The notes below the pieces were generated by a model. It worked only from the letters and a program-made list of their open reading frames with translations. It was not told the origin of the DNA and made no database searches. Below are positions 1-8,854 of a stretch of DNA of 64,000 bases, one piece after another. The DNA comes from Taishania sp965247975. Its GTDB lineage: Bacteria > Bacteroidota > Bacteroidia > Flavobacteriales_D > Crocinitomicaceae. Location of the stretch: contig OZ252050.1 in assembly GCA_965247975.1 (NCBI GenBank), forward strand, positions 1,364,001-1,428,000, written 5' to 3'. The translations under genes were made by a program, and so were the position numbers. The first letter of the stretch is position 1, and every line of letters begins with the position of its first letter.

Positions 1-1
1 G

Positions 2-793
2 AAAGAAACTCCTGAAGGGTTGTGGCACAAATGTTCTAAATGTAAAACCGTTTTTACATCAGATGAAATAGAAGCAACGAATTGGGTTTGTAATCGTTGT
101 TCGTACCACGAAAAAATTGGTTCGGAAGAGTATTTCAAAATCATTTTCGACGAAGGAAAATACAAGGAACTAGATGCTAAACTTATTTCGGGCGATCCAC
201 TAAAATTTGAGGATACTAAAAAATACGTTGATCGTGTGAAAGCAACGATTGAAAGTACTGGATTGAAAGATGCCATTCGTACCGCTAAAGGTAAGTTGGA
301 CGGACATGATTTCGTTGTTGCAGCGATGGATTTTAAATTCATTGGAGGATCATTAGGTTCTGTGATGGGTGAAAAAATTGCGCGTGCCATCGACGAAGCA
401 ATTAAATCAAAATGCCCTTTCATGATCATTTCGAAATCAGGAGGTGCACGAATGATGGAAGCAGGTTTTTCACTCATGCAAATGGCCAAAGTTTCTGGTA
501 AATTAGGACAATTGGCTGAAGCTAAATTACCTTATATTTCATTCTTAACGGATCCAACAACGGGCGGTGTGACGGCTTCTTTCGCTATGTTAGGCGATAT
601 CAATATTGCTGAACCAGAAGCGTTGATTGCGTTTGCTGGACCTCGCGTTGTAAAAGAAACGATTGGACGGGATTTGCCTGATGGTTTCCAAACTTCTGAA
701 TTCGTTTTAGAGCATGGATTCTTGGATTATATTGTTGATCGTACGGAATTAAAAGAAAAATTGGCTTTATCGCTAAAATTGTTTAGAAGTTAG
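2..793 (+). CDS. accD: Acetyl-CoA carboxylase carboxyltransferase subunit beta (5' partial)
   Basis: Beta subunit of the carboxyltransferase that moves the carboxyl group from biotin carboxyl carrier protein to acetyl-CoA, giving malonyl-CoA for fatty acid synthesis; it acts with AccA in the cytoplasm. The N-terminal zinc ribbon is visible as CSKC and CNRC, followed by a crotonase-fold core with SKSGGARMMEA and TDPTTGGVTASFA, typical of AccD. The frame is open to the window edge and encodes KETPEG before the Trp-His-Lys-Cys zinc ribbon start, so the true start lies upstream; the TTG at 20 is not the start. The next gene begins 6 bp after the stop, suggesting cotranscription. Confidence 0.97.
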   Translation, partial: KETPEGLWHKCSKCKTVFTSDEIEATNWVCNRCSYHEKIGSEEYFKIIFDEGKYKELDAKLISGDPLKFEDTKKYVDRVKATIESTGLKDAIRTAKGKLDGHDFVVAAMDFKFIGGSLGSVMGEKIARAIDEAIKSKCPFMIISKSGGARMMEAGFSLMQMAKVSGKLGQLAEAKLPYISFLTDPTTGGVTASFAMLGDINIAEPEALIAFAGPRVVKETIGRDLPDGFQTSEFVLEHGFLDYIVDRTELKEKLALSLKLFRS

Positions 794-799
794 GTTCGA

Positions 800-1348
800 A
801 TGAAGATTATTTCTTCGAAAGATCAGAAAATTATTCATTGGTCGGGTGGTACAAGTACCGAATTGTACATTTTTCCAGAAGAATCTGCATTTTCAGAAAG
901 AAATTTCGATCTTAGAATCAGTACAGCGACCATTGAGGTAGAAAATTCTGAATTTACTTCGTTGAGTGGTTACTTGCGAAAAATCATGGTGCTCGAAGGA
1001 ACGCTTGATTTGCATCACGAGAATCACCATTCTTGCTCTTTAAAGCCATTCGAACAAGACTCATTTTCAGGTGAATGGAAAACTTCGTCAATCGGAAAAG
1101 CGACAGATTTTAATGTCATTTTCCGTCCAGAATTGCATCCAGAAATGGAAGTTGTTCGATGCGAAGCTTTGAATTCGATTGAATTTAACTCAAATCAGCA
1201 AACGTTTTTTTATTTGGTGGAAGGAATATTGCGTTTTAAGAAAACAGAAGTTTCACCAAAGTCGTTCGTTTCGATTCAAGAAGGAGAGTTAAGAACATTT
1301 AACGCAGTAGAAAACGCAATTCTTATTGTAGTAAAGATTTTAACGTAA
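800..1348 (+). CDS. HutD/Ves family cupin-like protein
   Basis: The 182-residue product resembles the HutD/Ves family: an N-terminal W-S-G-G-T-S-T-E-L segment corresponds to the family's W-x-N-G-G-x-T-x-E motif, and DLRISTATIE plus a later LVEGILRF fit its bicupin-like strands. Members are small cytoplasmic beta-barrel proteins linked to histidine utilisation or cold/heat response; the biochemical role is not established. No hut genes are near. It follows accD by 6 bp and ends just upstream of the rpsO promoter. Family assignment is by motif memory and the function remains unknown. Confidence 0.75.
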   Translation: MKIISSKDQKIIHWSGGTSTELYIFPEESAFSERNFDLRISTATIEVENSEFTSLSGYLRKIMVLEGTLDLHHENHHSCSLKPFEQDSFSGEWKTSSIGKATDFNVIFRPELHPEMEVVRCEALNSIEFNSNQQTFFYLVEGILRFKKTEVSPKSFVSIQEGELRTFNAVENAILIVVKILT

Positions 1349-1379
1349 GTCACAAATGAATCTAATTTGAATAAGTTCA

Positions 1380-1409
1380 TTGCACAACTAAATAAGTTTA
1401 CTATCTTTG
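1380..1409 (+). promoter_or_regulatory. rpsO promoter (-33/-7)
   Basis: TTG at 1380-1382, a 19-base spacer, then TATCTTTG at 1402-1409. This matches the known Bacteroidota sigma factor consensus TTG-N19-21-TAnnTTTG exactly and lies 46 bases before the rpsO start. Confidence 0.8.
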
Positions 1410-1455
1410 CACCGTCGAAACGCGACTACATAATAATTATTTAAATAATATTGGC
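1410..1455 (+). promoter_or_regulatory. Structured rpsO leader
   Basis: The untranslated leader holds a short stem GTCG (1414-1417) with CGAC (1423-1426) and a 14-base perfect palindrome ATTATTTAAATAAT (1436-1449) ending six bases before the ATG. S15 is known to repress its own translation through leader structures in several bacterial groups, so this is a candidate autoregulatory site. That role is inference. Confidence 0.35.
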
Positions 1456-1725
1456 ATGTACTTAGATACACAATGGAAAAAAGAAATTTTCGCTAAATAT
1501 GGCGGAAATGAGGCAAACACAGGTTCTACGGAAGCTCAAATTGCTTTGTTTACTTTAAGAATCTCTCACTTAACTGAGCATCTTAAGAAAAACAGAAAAG
1601 ACTATGGAACACAACGTTCACTTCAACTTTTAGTTGGTAAACGTAGAAGTTTCTTAGATTATTTGAAGAAAATTGATATCGAAAGATACCGTGCAATCGT
1701 GAAAGAATTAGGATTACGTCGTTAA
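1456..1725 (+). CDS. rpsO: 30S ribosomal protein S15
   Basis: The 89-residue protein has the usual S15 length and signature: TGSTEAQIALFTLRI near residues 22-36, LTEHLKKNRKDYGTQRSL, and LVGKRRSFLDYLKK. S15 is a primary binder of the central domain of 16S rRNA and nucleates the small-subunit platform. The gene has its own strong promoter and is followed by a hairpin terminator and then pnp, the common rpsO-pnp order in bacteria. Confidence 0.98.
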   Translation: MYLDTQWKKEIFAKYGGNEANTGSTEAQIALFTLRISHLTEHLKKNRKDYGTQRSLQLLVGKRRSFLDYLKKIDIERYRAIVKELGLRR

Positions 1726-1756
1726 TTCTTTTCGTGTACGAAATTTATTGAAAGAG

Positions 1757-1790
1757 GGGACATTCGACTTTGGTCGGCTGTCCTTTTTTT
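1757..1790 (+). terminator. rpsO intrinsic terminator
   Basis: GGACATTCGAC (1758-1768) pairs with GTCGGCTGTCC (1773-1783) with two mismatched positions, followed by seven T bases. It separates rpsO from pnp, so pnp probably also has its own promoter within 1791-1957, though no clear TAnnTTTG is visible there. Confidence 0.75.
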
Positions 1791-1957
1791 GTGAAAATGA
1801 TTAAAGATAAAAGTTAGAAGGCAAAAGACGCAAGATTTGTTTTTATTGAAAACCTTATCGGTTGAAACAAAAACAAGTCTTTTAGAGAACGAAATGAACG
1901 GTCTGAAGTCTTTAAGCGAAGCGGTCTTTTGTCCATTAAAAATGTAAATAAATAAAT

Positions 1958-4102
1958 ATGAATATAGGAATAAAAAAGTCCATCACTACAGGAGGAAAAG
2001 AAATCTCCATTGAAACGGGGAAACTTGCGAAGCAAGCGGACGGTGCGGTAGTGTTACGAATGGGCGACACAATGATTTTGGCTACTGTAGTAGCGGCCAA
2101 AGAAGCGAAAGAGGGAGTCGATTTCCTTCCGTTAACAGTTGATTACAAAGAAAAATTTGCAGCTGATGGTAGAATCCCAGGTGGATTTTTCCGTCGTGAA
2201 GCAAGACCTTCGGATCGTGAGATCTTAGTGATGAGAATCGTAGACAGAGCATTGAGACCTTTGTTTCCAGATGATTACCACGCAGAAGTACAGTTGATGA
2301 TGCAATTAATTTCGTATGATGGGGTCAATTCTCCAGATGCGTTGGTTGGATTTGCAGCATCTTGTGCAATCGCAGTTTCTGACATTCCGTTCAACGGACC
2401 AATGTCTGAAGTACGTGTTGGTCGTGTGGATGGTAAATTTGTGATCAATCCAACATTAGAAGAAATGGCTGTTTCTGACATCGATTGTATCATCGCTGGA
2501 ACAAGCGAGAACATTGTGATGGTGGAAGGTGAAATGAAAGAAATCGCAGAAGCTGATTTGGTAGATATTATCAAAGTTGCTCACGAATCGATCAAAGAGC
2601 AATGTCAATTCCAATTGGATTTGGCAAAAGAAATTCCAGCATCTTCTCCAAAAAGAGAATATAGCCACGAAGATCATAACGAAGAAGTTCGTGCAAAAGT
2701 AGCAGCATTCGCTTACGAGAAATGTCGTGAAGTTGCGCGTCAAGGAAACGCTTCGAAAGAAAAACGTTCTGAGCTTTTTGGAGCTATTAAAGAAGAATTA
2801 GTTGCTTCACATACAGAAGAAGAAATTGCTGAAATTGGAAAATATATTTCTGTATATTTCAAAGAAACAATGAAAAAAGCGGTTCGCGACGTGATGTTGA
2901 ACGAACAAATCCGTTTGGATGGTCGTAAATTCGACGAAATTCGTCCGATTTGGGCCGAGGTAGATTATTTACCACGAGTTCACGGATCTGCTGTATTTAC
3001 ACGCGGGGAAACACAATCGTTGACAACCCTTACTTTAGGTGGTAAAATGGATGAGCAAATGATTGATGATGTTACTTTCCACGGTACAGAAAAATTTATG
3101 TTGCATTACAATTTCCCACCATTCTCAACAGGTGAAGCACGACCAATTCGTGGGACATCTCGTCGTGAGGTTGGACACGGTAACTTGGCGTTAAGAGCAT
3201 TGAAACCAGTGCTTCCTGAAGATAATGCATATACAATTCGTTTGGTTTCTGAGATTTTGGAGTCAAATGGTTCTTCTTCGATGGCAACGGTGTGCGCAGG
3301 TACATTGGCATTGATGGACGGTGGTGTTCAAATCAAAGCGCCAGTTTCAGGTATCGCGATGGGATTGGTTGCTGACGGTGGAAAATTTGCGGTGCTTTCA
3401 GATATCTTAGGTGATGAAGATCATTTAGGTGATATGGACTTTAAAGTAACTGGAACTTCTGCTGGAATCACTGCTTGTCAAATGGATATTAAAGTAGATG
3501 GTTTGCCTTACGAAGTTTTGATTCAAGCATTGAACCAAGCGAAAGAAGGACGTTTGCATATCTTAAACAAGATCATTGAAACGATTGCAAAACCAAATCC
3601 AGATTTCAAACCGCATACACCACGTATCGAAGCATTCAATGTGCCTAATGATACGATTGGAGCGATTATCGGACCTGGTGGAAAAATCATTCAACAACTT
3701 CAAAAAGACACGAAAACGACAATCACTATTGAGGAATTGCCTACGGGTGAAGGTCGTGTTCAGATTATGTCAAACAATGGTGATGATATGAATGAAGCGG
3801 TTCGTCGCATCAGACTTATAGCATTCCCACCAGTTGTGGAAGAAGGTTGTGAATACGAAGGAAAAGTTAAAGGAGTAAAAGATTTCGGATGTTTCGTGGA
3901 AATTCTTCCTGGAACAGATGGCTTGATTCACATTTCTGAGTTTTCGTGGGAAAAAACGGCGAAAATGGAAGATGTTGTGAAAGAAGGTGAGATTTTGAAA
4001 TTCAAAGTTGTTGGAAAAGATCCAAAAACTGGAAAATGGAAATTGTCTCGTAAGGTTCTTTTACCGAAACCAGAAAAAACAGAAACTTCGACAGAAGCTT
4101 AA
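1958..4102 (+). CDS. pnp: Polyribonucleotide nucleotidyltransferase (PNPase)
   Basis: Phosphorolytic 3'-5' exoribonuclease of RNA decay. The 714-residue product has the full set of domains: a first RNase PH domain (about 10-145, with GGFFRREARPSDREIL), an all-helical linker, the catalytic second RNase PH domain (about 320-540, with GTSRREVGHGNLA and GDEDHLGDMDFKV), a KH domain (about 560-620, with GAIIGPGGKIIQQLQ) and an S1 domain (about 635-700, with GCFVEILPGTDGLIHISE). Length and motifs are canonical. A long leader of over 200 bases precedes it and a strong terminator follows. Confidence 0.98.
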   Translation: MNIGIKKSITTGGKEISIETGKLAKQADGAVVLRMGDTMILATVVAAKEAKEGVDFLPLTVDYKEKFAADGRIPGGFFRREARPSDREILVMRIVDRALRPLFPDDYHAEVQLMMQLISYDGVNSPDALVGFAASCAIAVSDIPFNGPMSEVRVGRVDGKFVINPTLEEMAVSDIDCIIAGTSENIVMVEGEMKEIAEADLVDIIKVAHESIKEQCQFQLDLAKEIPASSPKREYSHEDHNEEVRAKVAAFAYEKCREVARQGNASKEKRSELFGAIKEELVASHTEEEIAEIGKYISVYFKETMKKAVRDVMLNEQIRLDGRKFDEIRPIWAEVDYLPRVHGSAVFTRGETQSLTTLTLGGKMDEQMIDDVTFHGTEKFMLHYNFPPFSTGEARPIRGTSRREVGHGNLALRALKPVLPEDNAYTIRLVSEILESNGSSSMATVCAGTLALMDGGVQIKAPVSGIAMGLVADGGKFAVLSDILGDEDHLGDMDFKVTGTSAGITACQMDIKVDGLPYEVLIQALNQAKEGRLHILNKIIETIAKPNPDFKPHTPRIEAFNVPNDTIGAIIGPGGKIIQQLQKDTKTTITIEELPTGEGRVQIMSNNGDDMNEAVRRIRLIAFPPVVEEGCEYEGKVKGVKDFGCFVEILPGTDGLIHISEFSWEKTAKMEDVVKEGEILKFKVVGKDPKTGKWKLSRKVLLPKPEKTETSTEA

Positions 4103-4111
4103 AATACGAAA

Positions 4112-4143
4112 GCAGTGCTCAGTTGGGCGCTGCTTTTTTTTTT
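4112..4143 (+). terminator. pnp intrinsic terminator
   Basis: GCAGTGCT and GGCGCTGC form a stem with G-C pairs on either side of the loop CAGTTG, followed by a run of ten T bases. It lies nine bases after the pnp stop codon. Confidence 0.8.
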
Positions 4144-4387
4144 ACGATTATCCGCCTGTTTACCCTAAAGTTAAAAAACAGAATTTTAGTCATGATTTTT
4201 TCCAAAAAAGACGAATTTCACATCGAAATCCCCTTGTTTCTGGACTGAAAAATGAACGAAGGTATAGAAGCGGATAATCAAAAAGAGGTTACTTTTTCAT
4301 TGAATCAAGTCATTTTACGAAAAAAAGCTTTTCACTTGAATCTAGTAAATCTTTCAATAAATATTATATTTAACAAAAAAAATAAAA

Positions 4388-4642
4388 ATGGCTAATAAAA
4401 GAGACATCAAAAAAGGATTGAACAACATGATTTTTGAAATCGTTGACGATTGCTTTTCAGCACAATTATTCAATGCATCAAAAGCAGAAGCGAGTGATAA
4501 ATTGATTAATGAAGCAGCAGATTTTCAAGATACAATGCTTGCACGCATTAACAAAGCAAAATCAAAAGCCGAGTTTCGTGAAATCCATACAGAAATTGAA
4601 GACAAAGGAGAAGCATTTTTTCATGCTGTAAATTCTCTTTAA
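4388..4642 (+). CDS. Conserved-looking small helical protein upstream of pspA
   Basis: The 84-residue product is charged and predicted helical, with no signal peptide or membrane segment; it starts MANKRDIKKGLNNMIFEIVDD. I do not recognise a family. It sits 41 bp upstream of the PspA homologue on the same strand, so the two probably form one envelope-stress transcription unit and the small protein may partner with PspA; that is inference from position only. The region 4144-4387 before it holds no gene; an imperfect -7 box TATATTTA lies at 4365-4372. Confidence 0.75.
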   Translation: MANKRDIKKGLNNMIFEIVDDCFSAQLFNASKAEASDKLINEAADFQDTMLARINKAKSKAEFREIHTEIEDKGEAFFHAVNSL

Positions 4643-4683
4643 TTTATCAATCAAAAAGAATTATACATTTAATATTTAAGACT

Positions 4684-5391
4684 ATGTGGGAATGGTTTAA
4701 AAGACTTTTTAGAATAGGTAAAGCAAATGCACATGCAGCTTTAGATAATTTGGAAGAACCTGTTCGCATGACAGAGCAAGGAATTCGTGATCTAAAAGCG
4801 AATCTTTCAAAAGCTTTGACAGCAATGGCTGAGGTAAAAGCAATGGGGATCCGTGCCAAAGGAGATGCTGAATCTTATACTGAAAAAGCAAACGATTATG
4901 AAAACAAAGCGTTCGCTCTTTTGAAAAAAGCAAAAGATGGTGAGATGGATCAATCAGAAGCAGATCGTTTGGCAAGTGAAGCATTACTTCGTAAAGAAGA
5001 AAACCTGAAACACGCCGAATTGGCACGCAAAAACCAAGGTTATTTTGAAGGAAATGCCGATAAATTGGATAAAAACATCGACAGCTTGAAAGAAAACATT
5101 TCGAAATATGAAAACGAATTGAAAACTTTGAAAGCACGCGCAGCAGTAAGCAAAGCTTCGAAAGAAATAAACCAAGATTTGGCTGGAATTGATTCTTCTA
5201 GCACTGTTGCTATGTTAGAAAAAATGAAAGAAAAAGTAGCGGCAGAAGAGGCCCTTGCTGATTCTTATGCTGAAATTGCAACAGAAAATAGAAGCATTGA
5301 CGATGAAATTGATGATGCCTTAGACAGTAATTTGGCAGAAGTGAAAGCGAAAGATGCTTTGGAAGAATTGAAAAAAAGACTTGAAGCTTAA
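4684..5391 (+). CDS. pspA: PspA/IM30 family membrane-stress protein
   Basis: The 235-residue protein is almost wholly coiled coil with an amphipathic N-terminus (MWEWFKRLFRIGKANAHAALDNLEEP), matching the PspA/IM30/Vipp1 family, which binds and remodels the inner membrane as ESCRT-III-like assemblies when it is damaged. The typical P-x-x-M segment appears as EPVRMTEQGIRDLK, and the long heptad region runs from about residue 25 to 170. No PspF, PspB or PspC homologues are near. It lies in a probable two-gene unit with the small gene before it and is followed directly by a terminator. Confidence 0.9.
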   Translation: MWEWFKRLFRIGKANAHAALDNLEEPVRMTEQGIRDLKANLSKALTAMAEVKAMGIRAKGDAESYTEKANDYENKAFALLKKAKDGEMDQSEADRLASEALLRKEENLKHAELARKNQGYFEGNADKLDKNIDSLKENISKYENELKTLKARAAVSKASKEINQDLAGIDSSSTVAMLEKMKEKVAAEEALADSYAEIATENRSIDDEIDDALDSNLAEVKAKDALEELKKRLEA

Positions 5392-5410
5392 CTAAATAAT
5401 TTTAATAAAT

Positions 5411-5443
5411 GCGTTGTTCTTTGGAGCAACGCATTTTTTTTTT
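5411..5443 (+). terminator. pspA intrinsic terminator
   Basis: GCGTTG (5411-5416) pairs with CAACGC (5427-5432), followed by a run of T bases to 5443. The next gene starts at 5447, only three bases later, which rules out the upstream TTG at 5414 as its start because that codon lies inside the terminator stem. Confidence 0.8.
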
Positions 5444-5446
5444 ACC

Positions 5447-6829
5447 ATGGAAAAAAGTGCTCTTAAATATTACATCCTCGGAATTGGTTTTTTCTTTTTC
5501 CTAGTAACTGTTATCATCAGTGGGGGACAAGACAAATTCTCAAATTCCATTGCCCTTGGAGGTTTAATGGTCTTCTTTTGGTTGTTTGAAGTCCTTCCAA
5601 TTTATGTCACAGCCCTTTTTCCATTCATTTTTGGTATTCCACTCGGAGTACTAGACAAATCGCAACTTGCAACTTCGTACGGTGATCCCAATGTTTACTT
5701 GTTCTTAGGTGGATTTATTTTAGCACTTGCGTTAGAAAAACACGATGTTCACAAACAAATTGCCAAACGAATCATTAAAATTACAGGAACTTCCAAAGCA
5801 CGCTTGTTGCTTGGGTTCATTTTAAGTACAGGAGCTTTAAGCATGTGGATTTCCAACACTGCCACTGCATTGATGATGTTGCCAATGGGATTAGCCATTA
5901 TTGCATCCATGCCTAAGAAAGACCACAAATCGAAATTTACCTTGTTTTTATTGTTATCCATAGCGTATGCAGCGAGTATTGGTGGGATGGCGACTTTGGT
6001 CGGTTCACCTCCAAACAATGCAATGGCATCAATCTTAAGCAAAGCGCCATACAACGTAGAAATCAGCTTTTTTGAATGGATGAAGATTGGAATGCCTGTG
6101 AGTATTTTAATGCTCCTTGCCGCTTATTTCATGTTCTATATTTTACTTGGAAAGGAGCGACATGAACAAATTGAATTAGAAGATTTTACCATCAGTAAGT
6201 GGACTCCAACGCAACTTAAAGTCATCTTCATTTTTGGAGTAGTTGTATTCCTTTGGATTTTTAGAAGCCTCTTTGCGGATTATTTAGGATTTGTATACGA
6301 TGATTTTGGTCCTGCACTTTTAGGTTCTTTGGCCCTTTTCTTAATTCCTGAAAAAGGAAATTCCACCCTGTTGGAATGGAAGGATACGAAGGAACTACCG
6401 TGGGGAATTTTAATTCTTTTTGGTGGAGGCTTAGCTTTAGCTGAAATGTTCAAAATTAACGGCGTATTGGATAAAGTGACAACGATGTTTGCGCATTATC
6501 AATCCGCAGGAATCTTAATCATATTGATCCTTGTAGTGAGCGTAGCAATTTTCGCCACTGAACTCATGTCGAATTTGGCATTGGTAACGGTATTAACTCC
6601 AGTTATCGCACAATTCGCCATGCAATCAGATTATTCGATCGTACAATTGTGTGTTCCTGTAACTTTGGCTGCGAGTTGTGCATTTATGTTGCCTGTTGGA
6701 ACTCCACCAAACGCCATCGTCTTTTCTTCAGGCGAAATTCACATCAATCAAATGGCACGTTATGGCTTTTTGTTGAACATAGCTGGGGTGATCATTATAA
6801 CGTTGTTTGGGTACTTTTTTTACACCTAG
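5447..6829 (+). CDS. DASS (SLC13) family anion symporter
   Basis: A 460-residue inner-membrane transporter with about twelve hydrophobic segments. The divalent anion:sodium symporter signatures are clear: SMWISNTATALMMLPMG in the first half (SNT motif) and SNLALVTVLTPV with CAFMLPVGTPPNAIVF in the second half. Family members import dicarboxylates, citrate or sulfate with sodium; the substrate cannot be told here, although the carboxylate-type SNT motif favours a di- or tricarboxylate. ATG at 5447 is used because upstream codons fall in the pspA terminator. Its stop codon overlaps that of the convergent esterase gene by four bases. Confidence 0.92.
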   Translation: MEKSALKYYILGIGFFFFLVTVIISGGQDKFSNSIALGGLMVFFWLFEVLPIYVTALFPFIFGIPLGVLDKSQLATSYGDPNVYLFLGGFILALALEKHDVHKQIAKRIIKITGTSKARLLLGFILSTGALSMWISNTATALMMLPMGLAIIASMPKKDHKSKFTLFLLLSIAYAASIGGMATLVGSPPNNAMASILSKAPYNVEISFFEWMKIGMPVSILMLLAAYFMFYILLGKERHEQIELEDFTISKWTPTQLKVIFIFGVVVFLWIFRSLFADYLGFVYDDFGPALLGSLALFLIPEKGNSTLLEWKDTKELPWGILILFGGGLALAEMFKINGVLDKVTTMFAHYQSAGILIILILVVSVAIFATELMSNLALVTVLTPVIAQFAMQSDYSIVQLCVPVTLAASCAFMLPVGTPPNAIVFSSGEIHINQMARYGFLLNIAGVIIITLFGYFFYT

Positions 6830-8277
6830 CCCTCCCGAATAATCTTTTGAACAAAGCTATTACCATTCGATTTTAATGTGAGAAAATAAATCCCTTTACC
6901 AAATTGATTTGCTATCGTTATCACATTTTTTCCAGTAACAATAACACCTTCACTCACTTCTCGTCCAAAAAGATCAGTCACAACATAAGTCGCTGATGTT
7001 TCGCTTTCAATGGTCAATTGATTTGAAAATGGGTTAGGGAAGATGTTGAATTGCGATTGAAATTTATTCAACTCCTCAGAACCTAGTAATCCTGGAGTAC
7101 AAATTGGATTTGTTGAAACTAAAGGAGCGAAAAAGGAAATGAGTTGATTTTTGCGATTTGTGAAGTTGTCGTAAGCGTGACAACCGTTTCCGTTAATTAC
7201 TTGATCAAAGCAATTTCTTGGCTGTAAACCAATATATTCATAAGGAAATGGGATCGTTGTGAAATTATCTTGGATGGAATAACCATAACTATTGTCAGTA
7301 TTCCAATCACTTATTCGTTTGCTACCGTAAACCATGGCTGAATTGCTTATACCGTAACACCCATAACCATTGGTAAAGCACCAACTTTGACCGGCATAAA
7401 CCCGTCCAGTTTCAAAAGGAACGATTAAATCACACGGTTGGTGGAATTGGTAAAGTGAAGCTTTCGGTTTAGTATTATCATTAAGTGCCAATAAATCTGA
7501 AATCATTCCACCATAGAAATTTCCAACACCTTTAATAAGAAAAGGAATTGTGGTTGGTTCAATGCTTCCATCAATGGAACCTAAATCTGGTCTCAGAACT
7601 GTTGCATTTGGCCAGATTTGATTTACATTGTGCGGACAATCGATCGTGTTGAAATTTGGTGTAAGTACACCGTCGAGTTCAAAAGCTTGAGCAAATTTTT
7701 CGGATGGAACATCCAAATAAGTTGTTCCCATGGCGATAAAAGCTCCAGCACTTTCTCCCGAAATGAAGATGTTTTGTGGATCGATTTGATATTCTGCATT
7801 ACGATTTATCAAGAAACGAATGGCACCTTTCACGTCTTGAACAGCACGAAAATAGGCTCTGTACCATTCAGCAGTATCTGCGGCAAAAAAACAAGCATAA
7901 TTCGGGAAATTACATTGATTCAAATCGAAATCGTTCACAAATCCCATCCTGTAATTCACTGAAGCAGTTGCATACCCGCGTTTCGCAAAGCTTTTTGCTA
8001 AATCGGTAATGGTCGTTTCGCCTTTATCACCAGCAATAAAAGAACCTCCATGGATAAAAATCGCAAGTGGAGTTTTAGAAGTTCCTGTAGCACTTTCACA
8101 AATCGGCAAATACAAATCCATTTTTAGAGGAATGGTTGCTCCAAGAAAATTTTCGGCTTGACCATACTCCAAGTCAATGATACTATCATAGTCGTATGAT
8201 TCAGTAATCCATTGTTGGGCAAAAGAAAATGTTGTATCGAACAACACCATCAAAACGAGTAGTTTTAGTTTTTTCAT
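6826..8277 (-). CDS. Secreted alpha/beta-hydrolase esterase with T9SS sorting domain
   Basis: A 483-residue protein with a signal peptide (MKKLKLLVLMVLFDTTFSFAQ). The core is a carboxylesterase-like alpha/beta hydrolase: oxyanion-hole HGGSFIAGDK near residue 95, YRMGF, and the nucleophile elbow GESAGAF near residue 175. The last 80 residues form a type A T9SS sorting domain (IFPNPFSNQLTI, then GKGIYFLTLKSNGNSFVQKI), so the enzyme is likely exported across the outer membrane and anchored or released. Substrate unknown; feruloyl, acetyl or lipid esters are all possible. It overlaps the DASS gene tail to tail. Confidence 0.9.
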   Translation of the reverse strand: MKKLKLLVLMVLFDTTFSFAQQWITESYDYDSIIDLEYGQAENFLGATIPLKMDLYLPICESATGTSKTPLAIFIHGGSFIAGDKGETTITDLAKSFAKRGYATASVNYRMGFVNDFDLNQCNFPNYACFFAADTAEWYRAYFRAVQDVKGAIRFLINRNAEYQIDPQNIFISGESAGAFIAMGTTYLDVPSEKFAQAFELDGVLTPNFNTIDCPHNVNQIWPNATVLRPDLGSIDGSIEPTTIPFLIKGVGNFYGGMISDLLALNDNTKPKASLYQFHQPCDLIVPFETGRVYAGQSWCFTNGYGCYGISNSAMVYGSKRISDWNTDNSYGYSIQDNFTTIPFPYEYIGLQPRNCFDQVINGNGCHAYDNFTNRKNQLISFFAPLVSTNPICTPGLLGSEELNKFQSQFNIFPNPFSNQLTIESETSATYVVTDLFGREVSEGVIVTGKNVITIANQFGKGIYFLTLKSNGNSFVQKIIREG

Positions 8278-8447
8278 CTGGATTGATTTTATACAAATTT
8301 AGTGCAATTTATTCATATTTGGGTAGTTATCTTCATTAATTGCTTTAATCACAGAATTATATTCTAGCTATTTTTTCAAAAAAAAACGAGCAAAATAGTT
8401 GGATGATAACGATCTTTTTTCTTAAATTCAATAGAAAATTTTAAAAA

Positions 8448-8753
8448 ATGGGATCTATCAAATCAAACCAGTACACGACCGAAGAAACGAATTTGTTTCT
8501 AACTACTCGCGCATTTGCGCATCCAGCTCGAATTAGAATGGTAAAGCTATTTCAAGATAAAATGGAATTGAGAAATACAGACCTTTGCAAAGAATTGAAC
8601 CTATCAAAAGCAAGCGTTAAAGGCCATCTTCAAATGTTGAAAGATGCAAATTTGATCTCTGTGGAGTATTTAACACATTGTTACATAGTTTCTTTAAATG
8701 AAAAAGGCATTGAGAATACACGGATGATTTTGAATTTGGAATTGCCGGGATAA
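8448..8753 (+). CDS. Small winged-helix (ArsR-like) regulator, paralogue 1
   Basis: A 101-residue protein with a single winged helix-turn-helix: RAFAHPARIRMVKLF at residues 21-35 is the ArsR-type first helix, CKELNLSKASVKGHLQMLKDANL the recognition helix region, and YIVSLNEKG the wing. No metal-binding CxC is present, so it is not a classical ArsR metal sensor. It is about 47 percent identical by eye to the gene at 61421-61717, including RAFAHPARI, KDANL and VSLNE. Downstream lies a large satellite array, as repeats also follow the paralogue. Target unknown. Confidence 0.85.
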   Translation: MGSIKSNQYTTEETNLFLTTRAFAHPARIRMVKLFQDKMELRNTDLCKELNLSKASVKGHLQMLKDANLISVEYLTHCYIVSLNEKGIENTRMILNLELPG

Positions 8754-8854
8754 GCGGAGATTAGTCTCTGAACGATGAACTAGTTTTGCTGGACGAGAGC
8801 ATTTTTATTGACCTGAGAGAAGTTGTGATTTTGGTTTATCTTCTGTTGAATAAT

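Noticed and set aside
4008..4277. 89-residue plus-strand reading frame across the end of pnp
   Set aside because: It runs through the pnp terminator and is in a shadow frame of pnp.
5414..5446. Upstream start for the DASS transporter at TTG 5414
   Set aside because: The added residues fall inside the pspA terminator stem and T-run and are not supported by the family; ATG 5447 is used.
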